Assembly (NCBI GenBank): GCA_020544565.1
Contig: CP078014.1
Span: 2,110,016-2,174,015 of the forward strand
DNA length: 64,000 nucleotides
Origin: Bradyrhizobiaceae bacterium
GTDB lineage: Bacteria > Pseudomonadota > Alphaproteobacteria > Rhizobiales > Xanthobacteraceae
Direction: 5' to 3'
Part shown: one piece after another, positions 42,324-50,740 of the stretch
Layout of the letters: every line of letters starts with the position of its first letter
Numbering within the stretch: position 1 is the stretch's first letter
Notes under the pieces: generated by a model
Seen by the model: only the letters and a program-made list of their open reading frames with translations
Databases searched by the model: none
Told to the model about the DNA's origin: nothing
Position numbers and translations under genes: made by a program

Positions 42324-42599
42324 ATGCGTCAGGAAATCAAGTCGTCATGCCTGAAAAGGCTGAAGCGGATCGAGGGCCAGGTGCGCGGCGTCGCCGGCAT
42401 GGTCGAGGACGACCGCTATTGCATCGATATCGTCACCCAGATCGCCGCCGCCCGCGCCGCTTTGCGCCGGGTCGAGGAGGAAATCCTGCGCGACCATGTC
42501 GCGCATTGCGTGGAGCATGCCATCGCCTCCGGCGACAAAGCCGACCAGCGCCGCAAGATCGCCGAACTGATGGATGTGGTGAGCCGCGCCGACCGCTGA
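42324..42599 (+). CDS. csoR: CsoR-family copper-sensing repressor
   Basis: A 91-residue all-helical CsoR/RcnR (DUF156) protein. The Cu(I) ligand set C33, H58 and C62 has the same spacing (C-x24-H-x3-C) as mycobacterial CsoR. The N-terminal [20 protein letters not shown] is the family's DNA-binding helix. It should repress itself and the ATPase until Cu(I) binds. No Shine-Dalgarno sequence precedes the ATG, in line with a leaderless message. Confidence 0.92.
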   Translation: MRQEIKSSCLKRLKRIEGQVRGVAGMVEDDRYCIDIVTQIAAARAALRRVEEEILRDHVAHCVEHAIASGDKADQRRKIAELMDVVSRADR

Positions 42600-42918
42600 G
42601 CGGCGGACGCGATGGCACCGGCCGCGGCCCCGGATCGGCTGCGCGCGCCCCACAGCGTTTCATGTTTTGATGGAGAGAGGCCGATCCGTTATGGCCGGGC
42701 CCATAGCCCGTCGAAGGCAGGCGTGGACGCCCTTATCGCCGTTCGAGGAACGGAGTCGCTTTCGCTCGCCTATGGTCCCGGTCATCCACGTCTTGTTTCG
42801 TGGAAACGCCTCAAGACGTGGATGCCCGGCATAAAGCCGGGCATGACGAAGGTTGGTTCTATCTCAACCGAAACCGCCCTCACGCGCGGCGCGGCATCCG
42901 CGGCCGGGATATCGCGCC
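42600..42918. other. Repeat-bearing gap between csoR and the cytochrome gene
   Basis: About 320 bases without a gene. It carries a decayed family D-like stretch (42690-42730) and an intact inverted family D copy (42782-42846). Confidence 0.6.
42782..42846. repeat. Interspersed palindromic repeat, family D (copy 2)
   Basis: CATCCACGTCTTG leads to AAGACGTGGATGCCCGG and CATAAAGCCGGGCATGAC. It is the opposite orientation of 22430-22514. Confidence 0.78.
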
Positions 42919-43320
42919 CTATTTCTTTTTGCCGTCGGCGCCGAACTGGGCGAGGAACGCGGTGAGATCCTTGATCTCCTGCTCGTTCTTGAGGCCGGCG
43001 AACACCATCTTGGTGCCGGGGATCTTGGCCTTCGGGTCCCTGATGTATTCGGCGAAAATCTCAGGCGACCAGGTGATGCCCGAATTGACGTTAGCGTCGG
43101 AAAACTTGTAGCCCGCCGCGGTGCCGGACTTGCGACCGAACAGGCCGTTCAGTTCGGGGCCGACCGAGTTCTTGGCGGTTTCGCCGATCTGATGGCAGGC
43201 CCGGCACTTGTTGAACACCTTCTCGCCGGCGGCGACATCCTGGGCGAACGCCGCGCCGCCGGCGGCGGCGAAGATCGCGACAGTCAGCGACAGCGAAGCG
43301 AGAGAGCAGCGAAACGTCAT
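42919..43320 (-). CDS. Periplasmic class I cytochrome c
   Basis: A 133-residue monohaem cytochrome of the c2/c550 type. A signal peptide (SLASLSLTVAIFAAAGGAAFA) is followed by CRACH haem attachment and an axial Met in IPGTKMVFAGL. It closes the leftward sox gene string, 99 bases after the DsrE-like gene. It is a natural candidate for the electron acceptor of SoxXA/SoxCD or a carrier to the terminal oxidase, but it could serve general respiration. A Lys-rich tail ends the protein. Confidence 0.92.
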   Translation of the reverse strand: MTFRCSLASLSLTVAIFAAAGGAAFAQDVAAGEKVFNKCRACHQIGETAKNSVGPELNGLFGRKSGTAAGYKFSDANVNSGITWSPEIFAEYIRDPKAKIPGTKMVFAGLKNEQEIKDLTAFLAQFGADGKKK

Positions 43321-43419
43321 GGGTCATGAACCTCTTGAGAATGAGCGAAAGGACGCGTTGAGGGAGGAGCGCGGCACCACCACGGCGCCGCGCCGGTGAA
43401 GAAAAGCGATGTGTGGTCG

Positions 43420-43974
43420 TCAGCCGACCTTCAGATAGGCGAAGCCCTTCGACTGGAGCACGGCGACGCTGGCGACCCCCGACGGCACGAAGCTGATGAA
43501 GGGAGCGTCGCGCACCTTGGCCTTGTCGAGATTGTTGCGCTGGAAGGTGATCTCGCACAGGTGCACCTTCAGCCCGTTCTTGGCGAGATCCTTGACGCGG
43601 TCGAACAGCTTGGGGTCGATCGTCTCCGCCTTCCACGGCGATCCGTCCAGCGACGAGAGAAAGAATTTCACCCCCGGGCCGTGGGCGATCATCGCCAGTT
43701 GCAGCGCGAACGGATCAGCGCCGTAGACCGAATAGTGATTGGAGATGTTGTTCAGCGTCTGGTCGAAGCGGGCATGATCGCCATAGTCGCAATGATAGAG
43801 ACACGCGACATCGGCCTCCTTCTTCAGGTCGGTCATGGCGAGCTGCGCCGGAGCCGCGTGCGCCGAGGCCGCCACGAGACTTCCGGCGGCTCCCGCGATG
43901 AGGCCGCGCCGTGTGGTCGAGAGGGTCCGGTCGGTCATGAAACTCCGGTCGGTCATGAAACTCCGGTCGGTCAT
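43420..43974 (-). CDS. Exported DsrE-fold protein of the sox cluster
   Basis: A 184-residue protein with a twin-arginine-like signal (STTRRGLIAGAAGSLVAASAHA) and a DsrE/F-type domain with a single conserved Cys, C140, in KVHLCEITFQRN. DsrE-fold proteins carry persulfide; here the domain would be periplasmic. The first 18 residues are three near-identical blocks (MTDRSF, MTDRSF, MTDRTL) from an 18-bp tandem repeat, so any of three ATGs (43974, 43956, 43938) may start translation. It lies 88 bases after soxD, in the same direction. Confidence 0.8.
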   Translation of the reverse strand: MTDRSFMTDRSFMTDRTLSTTRRGLIAGAAGSLVAASAHAAPAQLAMTDLKKEADVACLYHCDYGDHARFDQTLNNISNHYSVYGADPFALQLAMIAHGPGVKFFLSSLDGSPWKAETIDPKLFDRVKDLAKNGLKVHLCEITFQRNNLDKAKVRDAPFISFVPSGVASVAVLQSKGFAYLKVG

Positions 43975-43980
43975 GAAACA
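43929..43980 (-). repeat. 18-bp tandem repeat carrying ribosome site and start codon
   Basis: The minus-strand unit ATGACCGACCGGAGTTTC occurs twice, followed by a third partial unit ending in CCCTC. Each full unit places GGAG 5 bases before the next in-frame ATG, so the repeat multiplies start sites of the DsrE-like gene. Confidence 0.9.
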
Positions 43981-44062
43981 ATGTCTCCCTTCAAGGAGGT
44001 GGTCCGTAGCACGACCATCAAACGGTCGGCCCCCGCTACCTTCTCTCCCGGAGTTCTTCCCG

Positions 44063-44767
44063 TCAATCGACCTTCGGCCCGGACTTCTCGTCCGGCGTCA
44101 CGTCCACCGAAACCGCCCGCCCGGTCACCTTCGGCTCGCCGCGGCAATTGGTCATGCAGGGATTCTTTTTCCAGAAATGCTTTTCGGACACCTCGCGATC
44201 GTCGGGGAAAAAGCCGCCGGCATTCGGCATCTTGATCGAGGTGAAGTTCTTGTCATTCAGCTCGAAATTCTCGTCCTTGACGATGTCGTTCAGGTTCAGC
44301 AGATAGGCCACCACCGCATAGACCTCGTCGTCCGACAGCGAATGGGCGTTGCCGAACGGCATGGCGCGATGGATGTAGTCGAACGCCGTGGACAGGTCGG
44401 GCCAGAACGAACCGATGGTCTTGTCGGGGCGGTCGGCCTTCAACGTGCCGTGGCCGCCGGCCAGCACCGGCCAGCGCCCCGCGCCCTCGCCAAACTCGCC
44501 ATGACATGTCGCGCACTGCGCCTGGAAGATCGCGTCGCCCTGCTTCACGGTGCCCTTGCCGGGCGGCAGGCCCTTGCCGTCGGGTCGCACGTCGGTGTCC
44601 CACGCCTTGATTTCCTCCGGCAGCGCGACGCGGCCGAGGCCGAGCTTCGGCGGCGCCTTGTCATGGCCGCGGGCCGCGCCCTGTTGCGCGAAGGTTTGCG
44701 AGATCGCCAACGCGGCCAGGCAGCCGCCCAGCAACGCCAGCGCGACGAGCTTAACCAATCTCGACAT
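44063..44767 (-). CDS. soxD: SoxD cytochrome c subunit of sulfane dehydrogenase
   Basis: A 234-residue periplasmic cytochrome. A signal peptide (KLVALALLGGCLAALAISQTFA) precedes one haem site CATCH (85-89) and a likely axial Met in AMPFGN (M136). A second cysteine pair CMTNC (204-208) lies near the C terminus without a haem His. It passes electrons from the Mo enzyme SoxC. It is shorter than the dihaem SoxD of Paracoccus. ATG 44767 lies inside soxC (17-base overlap) with GGAGG 6 nt upstream, giving tight coupling of the two subunits. Confidence 0.9.
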   Translation of the reverse strand: MSRLVKLVALALLGGCLAALAISQTFAQQGAARGHDKAPPKLGLGRVALPEEIKAWDTDVRPDGKGLPPGKGTVKQGDAIFQAQCATCHGEFGEGAGRWPVLAGGHGTLKADRPDKTIGSFWPDLSTAFDYIHRAMPFGNAHSLSDDEVYAVVAYLLNLNDIVKDENFELNDKNFTSIKMPNAGGFFPDDREVSEKHFWKKNPCMTNCRGEPKVTGRAVSVDVTPDEKSGPKVD

Positions 44768-46031
44768 TCTCGGCCTCCCCGGTCGATCGCACCAGCCACG
44801 TCTGGATGCCGTTGTTGTGATAGATCGAGTTGACACCGCGCACCTTGCGCAGCTCGTCCTTGGTCGGCTGCACGTAGCCGGTCGAATCCATGGCGCGCGA
44901 CTGGATCATCAGCTCCTGGCCGTTCCAGTCGAAGTCGACATAGAAGCGCACCACCGACTTCTCCAGCACCGGACCGTCGATGCGCGCGGTCCGCCAGTTG
45001 CGGCCGCCGTCCAGCGTCACGTCCACGCGCTTCACCGTACCGCGGCCCGACCAGGCGAGGCCGGTCAGCACGTTGCGGCCCTTGTGCCGGAGCGGCGCCT
45101 GCGGCGACGGATTGGTCACCACCGATTTCGCGTCCATGACGAAGGTGTGCCACCGCGCCCGGCCATTGGCGAGAAGGTCGGTGTATTTCGAGGTTTCCTC
45201 GCGGGTCTGCCACGGCATGTCGCCGACCTCGATCCGGCGCAGCCATTTCACCCAGATGTTGCCTTCCCATCCCGGGATCACCGCGCGCAGCGGATAGCCT
45301 TGCTCGGGCCGCAGCGCCTCGCCGTTCATGCCGAAGGCCAGCATGCAATCGTCCAGAGCCTTCTCGATCGGCAGCGAGCGGTTCATGCCGGAAGCGTCCG
45401 CGCCTTCCAGCATCAGCCACTTGGCGTTGGGCTTGAGGCCGGCCTCGTCGAGCACCGTCTTCAGCGTCACGCCGGTGTACATGAGGTTGTGGATCATGCC
45501 GTGGGTGAACTGGCAGCCATTGAGCTGCGCGCCGCGCCACTCCATGCCGGAATTGGCCGCGCATTCGAGGAAATGGATCTTGTTGACGCGCGGCATGCGC
45601 CGCAGATCGTCCATGGTGAACACCAGCGGCCGGTCCACGAGGCCGTTGATCATCAGGCGATGGTCGGCCGGGTTGATCTCGGCGATGCCGCCATGATGCC
45701 GCTCGAAGCACAGCCCCGACGGGGTGATGATGCCGTCGAGTTCGTGCAGCGGCGTGAAGCTGACCGAGGATTCCGGCACCGCCGTCAGCCACGACACGTC
45801 GCGGCGCGCGACATGCTTCTCGAATTTCGACGGCATGCCATAGGGCCGCTTGGCGACGCCTTCGCCGAGATAGCGATTCCAGTCCTGCACCTCGGTGATG
45901 AGAGGATCGGGCTTCGGCGCGTCCTGCGCTTTCAACGGCCGCGCGCCGAGCGCGACGCCCGCCCCCGCGAGGCCGGCGGCACCGAGAAACTTGCGGCGGC
46001 TGGGAATATCCGCAGATGATTTGTCACTCAT
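44751..46031 (-). CDS. soxC: SoxC sulfane dehydrogenase molybdenum subunit
   Basis: A 426-residue sulfite-oxidase-fold enzyme that removes electrons from the SoxY-bound sulfane sulfur. A Tat signal (SRRKFLGAAGLAGAG) leads to the Mo-cofactor domain, with the Mo ligand Cys157 in KIHFLECAANSGMEW and RRIEVGDMPW; the C-terminal dimerisation domain follows. AAGGATG lies upstream of ATG 46031. A family B repeat separates it from soxB. Presence of SoxCD predicts full thiosulfate oxidation to sulfate without sulfur globules. Confidence 0.96.
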   Translation of the reverse strand: MSDKSSADIPSRRKFLGAAGLAGAGVALGARPLKAQDAPKPDPLITEVQDWNRYLGEGVAKRPYGMPSKFEKHVARRDVSWLTAVPESSVSFTPLHELDGIITPSGLCFERHHGGIAEINPADHRLMINGLVDRPLVFTMDDLRRMPRVNKIHFLECAANSGMEWRGAQLNGCQFTHGMIHNLMYTGVTLKTVLDEAGLKPNAKWLMLEGADASGMNRSLPIEKALDDCMLAFGMNGEALRPEQGYPLRAVIPGWEGNIWVKWLRRIEVGDMPWQTREETSKYTDLLANGRARWHTFVMDAKSVVTNPSPQAPLRHKGRNVLTGLAWSGRGTVKRVDVTLDGGRNWRTARIDGPVLEKSVVRFYVDFDWNGQELMIQSRAMDSTGYVQPTKDELRKVRGVNSIYHNNGIQTWLVRSTGEAENVEIG

Positions 46032-46123
46032 GCGGCATCCTTTCTATCTATCCCGATACGTGAATATGTTGGGCGCGACTTATCCATTGATCGTATTTCT
46101 CAGAGTGCTCGATCGAGATCGGC

Positions 46124-46220
46124 CGTCATTGCGAGCCAACGGGTCCGGCTTCGCCGGCCCGATGACAGGCTCCGCGAAGCAATCCAGAGCAAAAGAAGCC
46201 GGGCGCTCCTCGCAATGACG
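46124..46220. repeat. Family B repeat between soxB and soxC
   Basis: CGTCATTGCGAGCCAACGGG to CTCCTCGCAATGACG, with CCCGATGACAGGCTCCGCG in the middle. The terminal arms are inverted (GTCATTGCGAG/CTCGCAATGAC). It matches 51622-51747 and 52469-52593. Confidence 0.88.
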
Positions 46221-46258
46221 ACCTGCTTTCATTGTGGTTTGCATGACCCGATTCCGCG

Positions 46259-47956
46259 TCACGCGCCCGAAACCTTCACCGCGGTGTTCGGTTCGATCGT
46301 CACCGTGCCGCGCCGGGCGACATGCGCCGACACCACGTCCCAGATCGGCGGGCCCTGGGTGCCTTCGTTGACGCTGGCCCAGCCGGCGACGGTGTAGGAT
46401 TTGCCGGCCTCGATCGGCTTGCCCGATTTCAGATGCGTGAGGCCGGAAATGCGCGATCCCATCGGCTTGGAGATGTCGATGGCGTAGCCCATGCCGCCGG
46501 CGCGGACCATGTCGCCGCCGCCCTGGAAATACGGATCGGGATGGAAGATGTTGTCGGCCACGTCTTCCAGCACTTCCTTGAGCTGCGCCCCGGTCATCTG
46601 GTTGCGGTAGCAGTTCGGATAGGTGATGGCGGTGGCGTTGGTGACGTCCTCCCAGGTGATCGGCGCGCCGGGCACCAGCGTGCCGCCCCAGCGGAAGCCC
46701 GGCGACAGCGCGATCTCGGCATCGCGCTCCGCCATCATGGCGTCGCAGATCAGGTCGTCGAAGGTGCCGTTGAAGTTGCCGCGGCGATAGAGCAGCGAAT
46801 CGGTCTTGCCGATGGTGCGCGCGAGGTCCTTGGCGAACGGCGCGCGCAGCTTCTCCACCAGCGTCGTCATCGCCGCGTCCGGCCGGATGGCGTCGGTGAA
46901 CACCGGCATCAGCTTGAAGCGCGTGCCGGCGACCTTCTTGTCCTTCACCTCGATGTCGAGGCGCGACACGAACTTGCCGTGCGATCCGGTGGCGATCAGC
47001 ACCGTGTCGCCGACGCGCACCACGCCGGGCATGGCGTCATGGGTGTGCGCGGTGAGGATCACGTCGAGCCCCTTGACCCGGCCGGCGAGCTTGCGGTCGA
47101 CGTCGAAACCGTTGTGAGACAGCAGCACGACCACCTGCGCGCCTTCGGCGCGGGCGTCATCGACCTGCTTCTGCATGTCCTCCTCGCGGATGCCGAATTC
47201 CCATTTCGGGAACATCCAGCGCGGATTGGCCACCGCCGTGCGCGGCAGCGCCTGGCCGATCACCGCGATCTTGACCCCGCCGCGCTCGAACGTCTTGCGC
47301 GCCTCGAACACCGGCTCCTGCCATTCGTTGTCGCGCACGTTCTGGGCCAGGAATGCGAACGGCGCCTTGTCGGCGATCTCCTTGAGGCGGTCGGCGCCGT
47401 AGGTGAATTCCCAGTGGCCGGTCATGGCGTCGATCTTCAGCGCCGAAAAGGCATCGACCATGTCCTGCCCGCGGGTCTGCAGCGAGGTCCAGCTGCCCTG
47501 CAAGCCGTCGCCGCCGTCGAACAGCAGCACCTTGTCGTCGCCGCGCTCGGCACGCACCGCCTTCACCAGCGTGGCGATGCGGTCCATGCCGCCCATGCGT
47601 CCGTAATGGCGCGCCAGCGCGACGAAATCGTCCGCCGTCAGCGCGTAGGCTTCCGCCGAGCCGTCGGCGATGTTGAAGTAGCGGCGGAACGCGGCGTCGG
47701 TCAGATGCGGCGGCTGACCGCGCGCCTCGCCGACGCCGAGATTGACCGAGGGCTCGCGGAAATACAGCGGCATCAGCTGGGCGTGGATGTCGGCGACGTA
47801 GAGAATCGTCACCGTGCCGAGCGGATCGAAGCGGGTGATGTCGGCCTCGGTCAGGCGCTGCTGGGCCGCCACCCGACTGAGCGGACCGAGCCCGCTTCCG
47901 ATCGTCAGCGCAGACGCAGCCGCGCTCGCCTGCAGGAATTCCCGCCTCGATATCAT
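46259..47956 (-). CDS. soxB: SoxB sulfate thiol hydrolase
   Basis: A 565-residue di-manganese enzyme of the 5'-nucleotidase fold that releases sulfate from SoxY-cysteine-S-sulfonate. A Tat signal (SRREFLQASAAA) precedes the metallophosphatase motifs ADIHAQLMP, FDGGDGLQGS, GHWEFTYG, LLSHNGFDVD and ILTAHTHDA. The C-terminal domain has the substrate region TWEDVTNATAITYPNCY. AGGTGGA lies upstream of ATG 47956. It sits between two family B repeats, so the operon has repeat insertions on both sides of this gene. Confidence 0.97.
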   Translation of the reverse strand: MISRREFLQASAAASALTIGSGLGPLSRVAAQQRLTEADITRFDPLGTVTILYVADIHAQLMPLYFREPSVNLGVGEARGQPPHLTDAAFRRYFNIADGSAEAYALTADDFVALARHYGRMGGMDRIATLVKAVRAERGDDKVLLFDGGDGLQGSWTSLQTRGQDMVDAFSALKIDAMTGHWEFTYGADRLKEIADKAPFAFLAQNVRDNEWQEPVFEARKTFERGGVKIAVIGQALPRTAVANPRWMFPKWEFGIREEDMQKQVDDARAEGAQVVVLLSHNGFDVDRKLAGRVKGLDVILTAHTHDAMPGVVRVGDTVLIATGSHGKFVSRLDIEVKDKKVAGTRFKLMPVFTDAIRPDAAMTTLVEKLRAPFAKDLARTIGKTDSLLYRRGNFNGTFDDLICDAMMAERDAEIALSPGFRWGGTLVPGAPITWEDVTNATAITYPNCYRNQMTGAQLKEVLEDVADNIFHPDPYFQGGGDMVRAGGMGYAIDISKPMGSRISGLTHLKSGKPIEAGKSYTVAGWASVNEGTQGPPIWDVVSAHVARRGTVTIEPNTAVKVSGA

Positions 47957-47976
47957 CGGTCCACCTATATCAAGCA

Positions 47977-48056
47977 GTCATGGCCGGCGAAGCGAAGCAA
48001 TCCACTCTCACAAGGGAAGCTGGATTGCTTCGTCGCTCACGCTCCTCGCAATGACG
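47977..48056. repeat. Family B repeat, partial, between soxZ and soxB
   Basis: GCGAAGCGAAGCAATCCA and the right end CTCCTCGCAATGACGG are recognisable; the left end is diverged. It lies between the soxZ stop codon and the soxB start codon. Confidence 0.72.
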
Positions 48057-48064
48057 GTCCGGCT

Positions 48065-48394
48065 TCAGCCTACCGTCAGCTTGTTCTTGGCGGTGTATTC
48101 CGAGCCGTCGTCATCCTTCCAGGTGAAGGTGAACTCGCCGGTCTCGGACGCCCGGTAGAAGAACGACTGATAGGGGTTGGCGGAAATCGCCGGATGCCAG
48201 TCGGCCTCGAACACCGGCTTGCCGTTGAAGGTCGCGGTGAACTTGTTGATGATTCGTCGCGGCACGACCTTGCCGGAGGAGTCCTTGCGCTGGCCCGATT
48301 CCATCTCGTGGGAGATGAGGGTCTTGATCTCGATGATTTCGCCGGGCTTCGCCGAGGCCGGAACGCGAACGCGCGGTGTGGGGGTTGTCGCCAT
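48065..48394 (-). CDS. soxZ: SoxZ carrier-complex subunit
   Basis: A 109-residue immunoglobulin-like beta protein without a signal peptide (PRVRVPASAKPGEIIEIKTL, FYRASETGEFTFTWKDD). It binds SoxY and is exported with it. GAGGAATTCCCC precedes ATG 48394. It is the second gene of the leftward sox operon, 41 bases after soxY. Confidence 0.97.
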   Translation of the reverse strand: MATTPTPRVRVPASAKPGEIIEIKTLISHEMESGQRKDSSGKVVPRRIINKFTATFNGKPVFEADWHPAISANPYQSFFYRASETGEFTFTWKDDDGSEYTAKNKLTVG

Positions 48395-48435
48395 GGGGAA
48401 TTCCTCGCCTGAATTGTTTTTGAAGGTCGCTTCGC

Positions 48436-48900
48436 TCAGCCGCCGCAGCCGCCGATGGTGACCTTGATGTTGGATTTCGTCGAATGCAGGTTGCCGTTCG
48501 ACATCTCCGCGATGGCGATGATGTTCTGCGTCTGCGCGAGGCGCATGCGCGTGGAGGCGGCGGCCTTGCCGCTCGAAGGCGTGAAGCGGTAGCTGACCAC
48601 GCCGGGCAGCGGGTTGCCGTCGGCGAAGACATGCACGGACTTGACGTAGTCCTTGTCGGTCATCGGGCTTTCGACCTCGACGTTGATCGGAACGACGAGG
48701 CCGTTCTCCGCGATCTCGGGCACGTCGAGCTTGATCTTGCCGCTTTCGATTTTCCTGTCGCCGAACAGTTTCTTGATCTCGGCGGCGACTGCGCCCTCGT
48801 CCGCCAACGACATTTTCGGCGCGAGCAACGCCGCCAGACCTGCAATGGCGGCGAGCGACAGCGCCTCGCGGCGGGTGGTTTCAACCGGACTCAATTTCAT
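48436..48900 (-). CDS. soxY: SoxY sulfur carrier
   Basis: A 154-residue periplasmic carrier. A Tat signal (ETTRREALSLAAIAGLAALL) precedes an Ig-like domain. The protein ends in GGCGG, the flexible arm whose Cys covalently carries the thiosulfate-derived sulfur through the cycle. ATG 48900 has AGGAGG about 7 nt upstream. It is the first gene of soxYZBCD, divergent from soxAX. Confidence 0.97.
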   Translation of the reverse strand: MKLSPVETTRREALSLAAIAGLAALLAPKMSLADEGAVAAEIKKLFGDRKIESGKIKLDVPEIAENGLVVPINVEVESPMTDKDYVKSVHVFADGNPLPGVVSYRFTPSSGKAAASTRMRLAQTQNIIAIAEMSNGNLHSTKSNIKVTIGGCGG

Positions 48901-48990
48901 CGATGTTCCTCCTGCGGGAGTCTTTTGCATCCCTTAACGACAGTATCTGCTTGACGACGCCAAGACTGATCTATCATGATCTCCACACAT

Positions 48991-49018
48991 CATTATATTC
49001 TTTTTTCTGAATGTAAAG
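48991..49018. promoter_or_regulatory. Candidate SoxR operator between soxY and soxA
   Basis: TATATTC-N8-GAATGTA (48994-49015) is an imperfect inverted repeat in an AT-rich stretch. On the minus strand it contains TATAAT (48993-48998), a perfect -10 toward soxY, so binding would block that promoter. Assignment to SoxR is inferred from the cluster. Confidence 0.5.
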
Positions 49019-49080
49019 ATACCTATGACGGTCCGATAACCGAAAGGGTCGCACAGACGACCTGACGGAGGGAGAGAAAA

Positions 49081-49905
49081 ATGAGACAGGCCGCGATTCG
49101 GTCAGCGATAGCTTTTGCCCTGGTGATTTTCGCCTCAAGCGCGACGGTGCGCGCCGAGGACGCCGCCGAAAAGGAGATCGAGCGCTACCGCGCGATGATT
49201 TCCGACCCAATGTCCAATCCGGGCTTTCTGGCGGTCGATCGTGGCGAGGTGCTGTGGAGCACCAAGCGCGGCGCCAACAACGTCTCGCTGCAGACCTGCG
49301 ATCTCGGCGAGGGTCCGGGCAAGCTGGAAGGCGCGTTCGCGCACCTGCCGCGCTACTTCAAGGACGCCGACCGGGTGATGGACCTCGAACAGCGGCTGTT
49401 GTGGTGCATGGAGAAAATCCAGAACCTCGACACCAAGGACGTGATCGCGCGCCGCTTCTCCGGCCCCGGCAAAGCCTCCGACATGGAAGACCTCGTCGCC
49501 TTCATCGCCAACAAATCGAGCGGCATGAAGATCGACATTCCGCTCAGCCATCCCAAGGAGCAGGAGATGGCCGCAGTCGGCGAAGCGATGTTCTTCCGCC
49601 GCGGCGGCGTCAACGATTTCTCCTGCGCCACCTGCCACGCCGAGGACGGCAAGCGCATCCGCCTGCAGGGATTGCCGAACCTGTCGCGGCCCGGCAAGCA
49701 GCCGCAGGAGACCATGGGCGGCTGGCCCACCTACCGCGTATCGCAGGGCGCGCTGCGCACCATGCAGCACCGGCTGTGGGACTGCTTCCGCCAGCAGCGC
49801 TGGCCCGAGCCGAAATATGCTTCCGACGGCCTCACCGCGCTGACCGTCTTCCTGCAGAAGCAGGCCGCCGGCGGCGAAATCAACGTCCCGTCGATCAAGC
49901 GTTGA
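49081..49905 (+). CDS. soxA: SoxA cytochrome, monohaem type
   Basis: A 274-residue subunit of SoxXA, which joins thiosulfate oxidatively to the SoxY cysteine. It has one haem site CATCH (182-186) and the catalytic Cys235 in [14 protein letters not shown], which is persulfidated and ligates haem in known SoxA. The N-terminal half keeps C73 and C109 (a likely disulfide), but the second CXXCH has been lost. This matches the SoxXA type with monohaem SoxA. GGAGGGAG precedes ATG 49081. It comes before soxX. Confidence 0.95.
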   Translation: MRQAAIRSAIAFALVIFASSATVRAEDAAEKEIERYRAMISDPMSNPGFLAVDRGEVLWSTKRGANNVSLQTCDLGEGPGKLEGAFAHLPRYFKDADRVMDLEQRLLWCMEKIQNLDTKDVIARRFSGPGKASDMEDLVAFIANKSSGMKIDIPLSHPKEQEMAAVGEAMFFRRGGVNDFSCATCHAEDGKRIRLQGLPNLSRPGKQPQETMGGWPTYRVSQGALRTMQHRLWDCFRQQRWPEPKYASDGLTALTVFLQKQAAGGEINVPSIKR

Positions 49906-49919
49906 GAGAGGAGCGCATC

Positions 49920-50555
49920 ATGACGACATCCCTGAAAACCGCTGCGCTCGTGCTGGCCGCCGGCCTTGTCACCGCCCTTCCCGTCGCCGCCGTGGCGCAG
50001 ACCGCGCCGAAGCCCGTGGACCCCGCCGTGGTCGATGCCTACATCAAATCGACCTTCGGTCACTCATCGCCGGAGTGGCTGGCCCGCATCGCGCCCGACG
50101 ACACGCTGAAGGCCTGCAACGCCGCCCACAACAACGTGTCCTCGGCGGAGGCCGACAAGATCGTCGCGCGCGAGATGGCGCGGGTGGTCTATCCCGCCGA
50201 CGGAAAATTCCTCGGCGACTGGAAGTCCGGCCGCAAGATCGCCAACAACGGTCGCGGCGGCCAGTTCTCCGACAAGCCGGGCACGGTGTCGGGCGGCAAC
50301 TGCTACGCCTGCCACCAGTTGGAAAAGGCCGAAGTATCGTTCGGCACGCTCGGCCCGAGCCTGACCAATTACGGCAAGGACCGCAAATACGCGCCCGACG
50401 AGATCAAGACCGCCTTCACCAAGATCTACAACTCGCAGGCGGTGGTGGCGTGCTCCAACATGCCGCGCTTCGGCGCCAACAAGGTGCTGGACGAGCAGCA
50501 GATCAAGGACCTGGTGGCGCTGCTGTTCGATCCCGAATCGCCGGTCAACAAGTAA
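49920..50555 (+). CDS. soxX: SoxX cytochrome c subunit
   Basis: A 211-residue partner of SoxA. A signal peptide (KTAALVLAAGLVTALPVAAVA) precedes one haem site CYACH (128-132) and an axial Met in SNMPRFG (M181). An additional N-terminal helical segment with C66 precedes the haem domain. Fourteen bases separate it from soxA, and GAGAGGAG lies before the ATG. Electrons from thiosulfate conjugation leave through this haem. Confidence 0.94.
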   Translation: MTTSLKTAALVLAAGLVTALPVAAVAQTAPKPVDPAVVDAYIKSTFGHSSPEWLARIAPDDTLKACNAAHNNVSSAEADKIVAREMARVVYPADGKFLGDWKSGRKIANNGRGGQFSDKPGTVSGGNCYACHQLEKAEVSFGTLGPSLTNYGKDRKYAPDEIKTAFTKIYNSQAVVACSNMPRFGANKVLDEQQIKDLVALLFDPESPVNK

Positions 50556-50600
50556 GGCGCGAATCGGCAGGCGCGGGCCTGATCGGGCCCGGTCGCCGCG

Positions 50601-50641
50601 TCATCCGGAGGGCGCGCCCGTGGCGCGTCCCGAAGGATGAG
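50601..50641. repeat. Short palindromic repeat, family E
   Basis: TCATCCGGAGGGCGCGCCC pairs with GGCGCGTCCCGAAGGATGA, a hairpin of the CATCCTTCG-type dispersed repeat. A single copy in the window, between soxX and the GlcG-like gene. Confidence 0.65.
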
Positions 50642-50714
50642 GTGGCGCAACGTTGACGATGCCGCCGTCTGATGATTCGGGATGGCGCAGGGCGTCCGCC
50701 CGTCAAGCCATGCC

Positions 50715-50735
50715 GGAGCAAGGAGCAAGGAGCAA
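50715..50735 (+). repeat. Triplicated 7-bp ribosome binding site
   Basis: Three consecutive GGAGCAA units lie just before the GlcG-like start codon. Each holds GGAG; the nearest is 8 bases from the ATG. Confidence 0.85.
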
Positions 50736-50740
50736 GAAAG

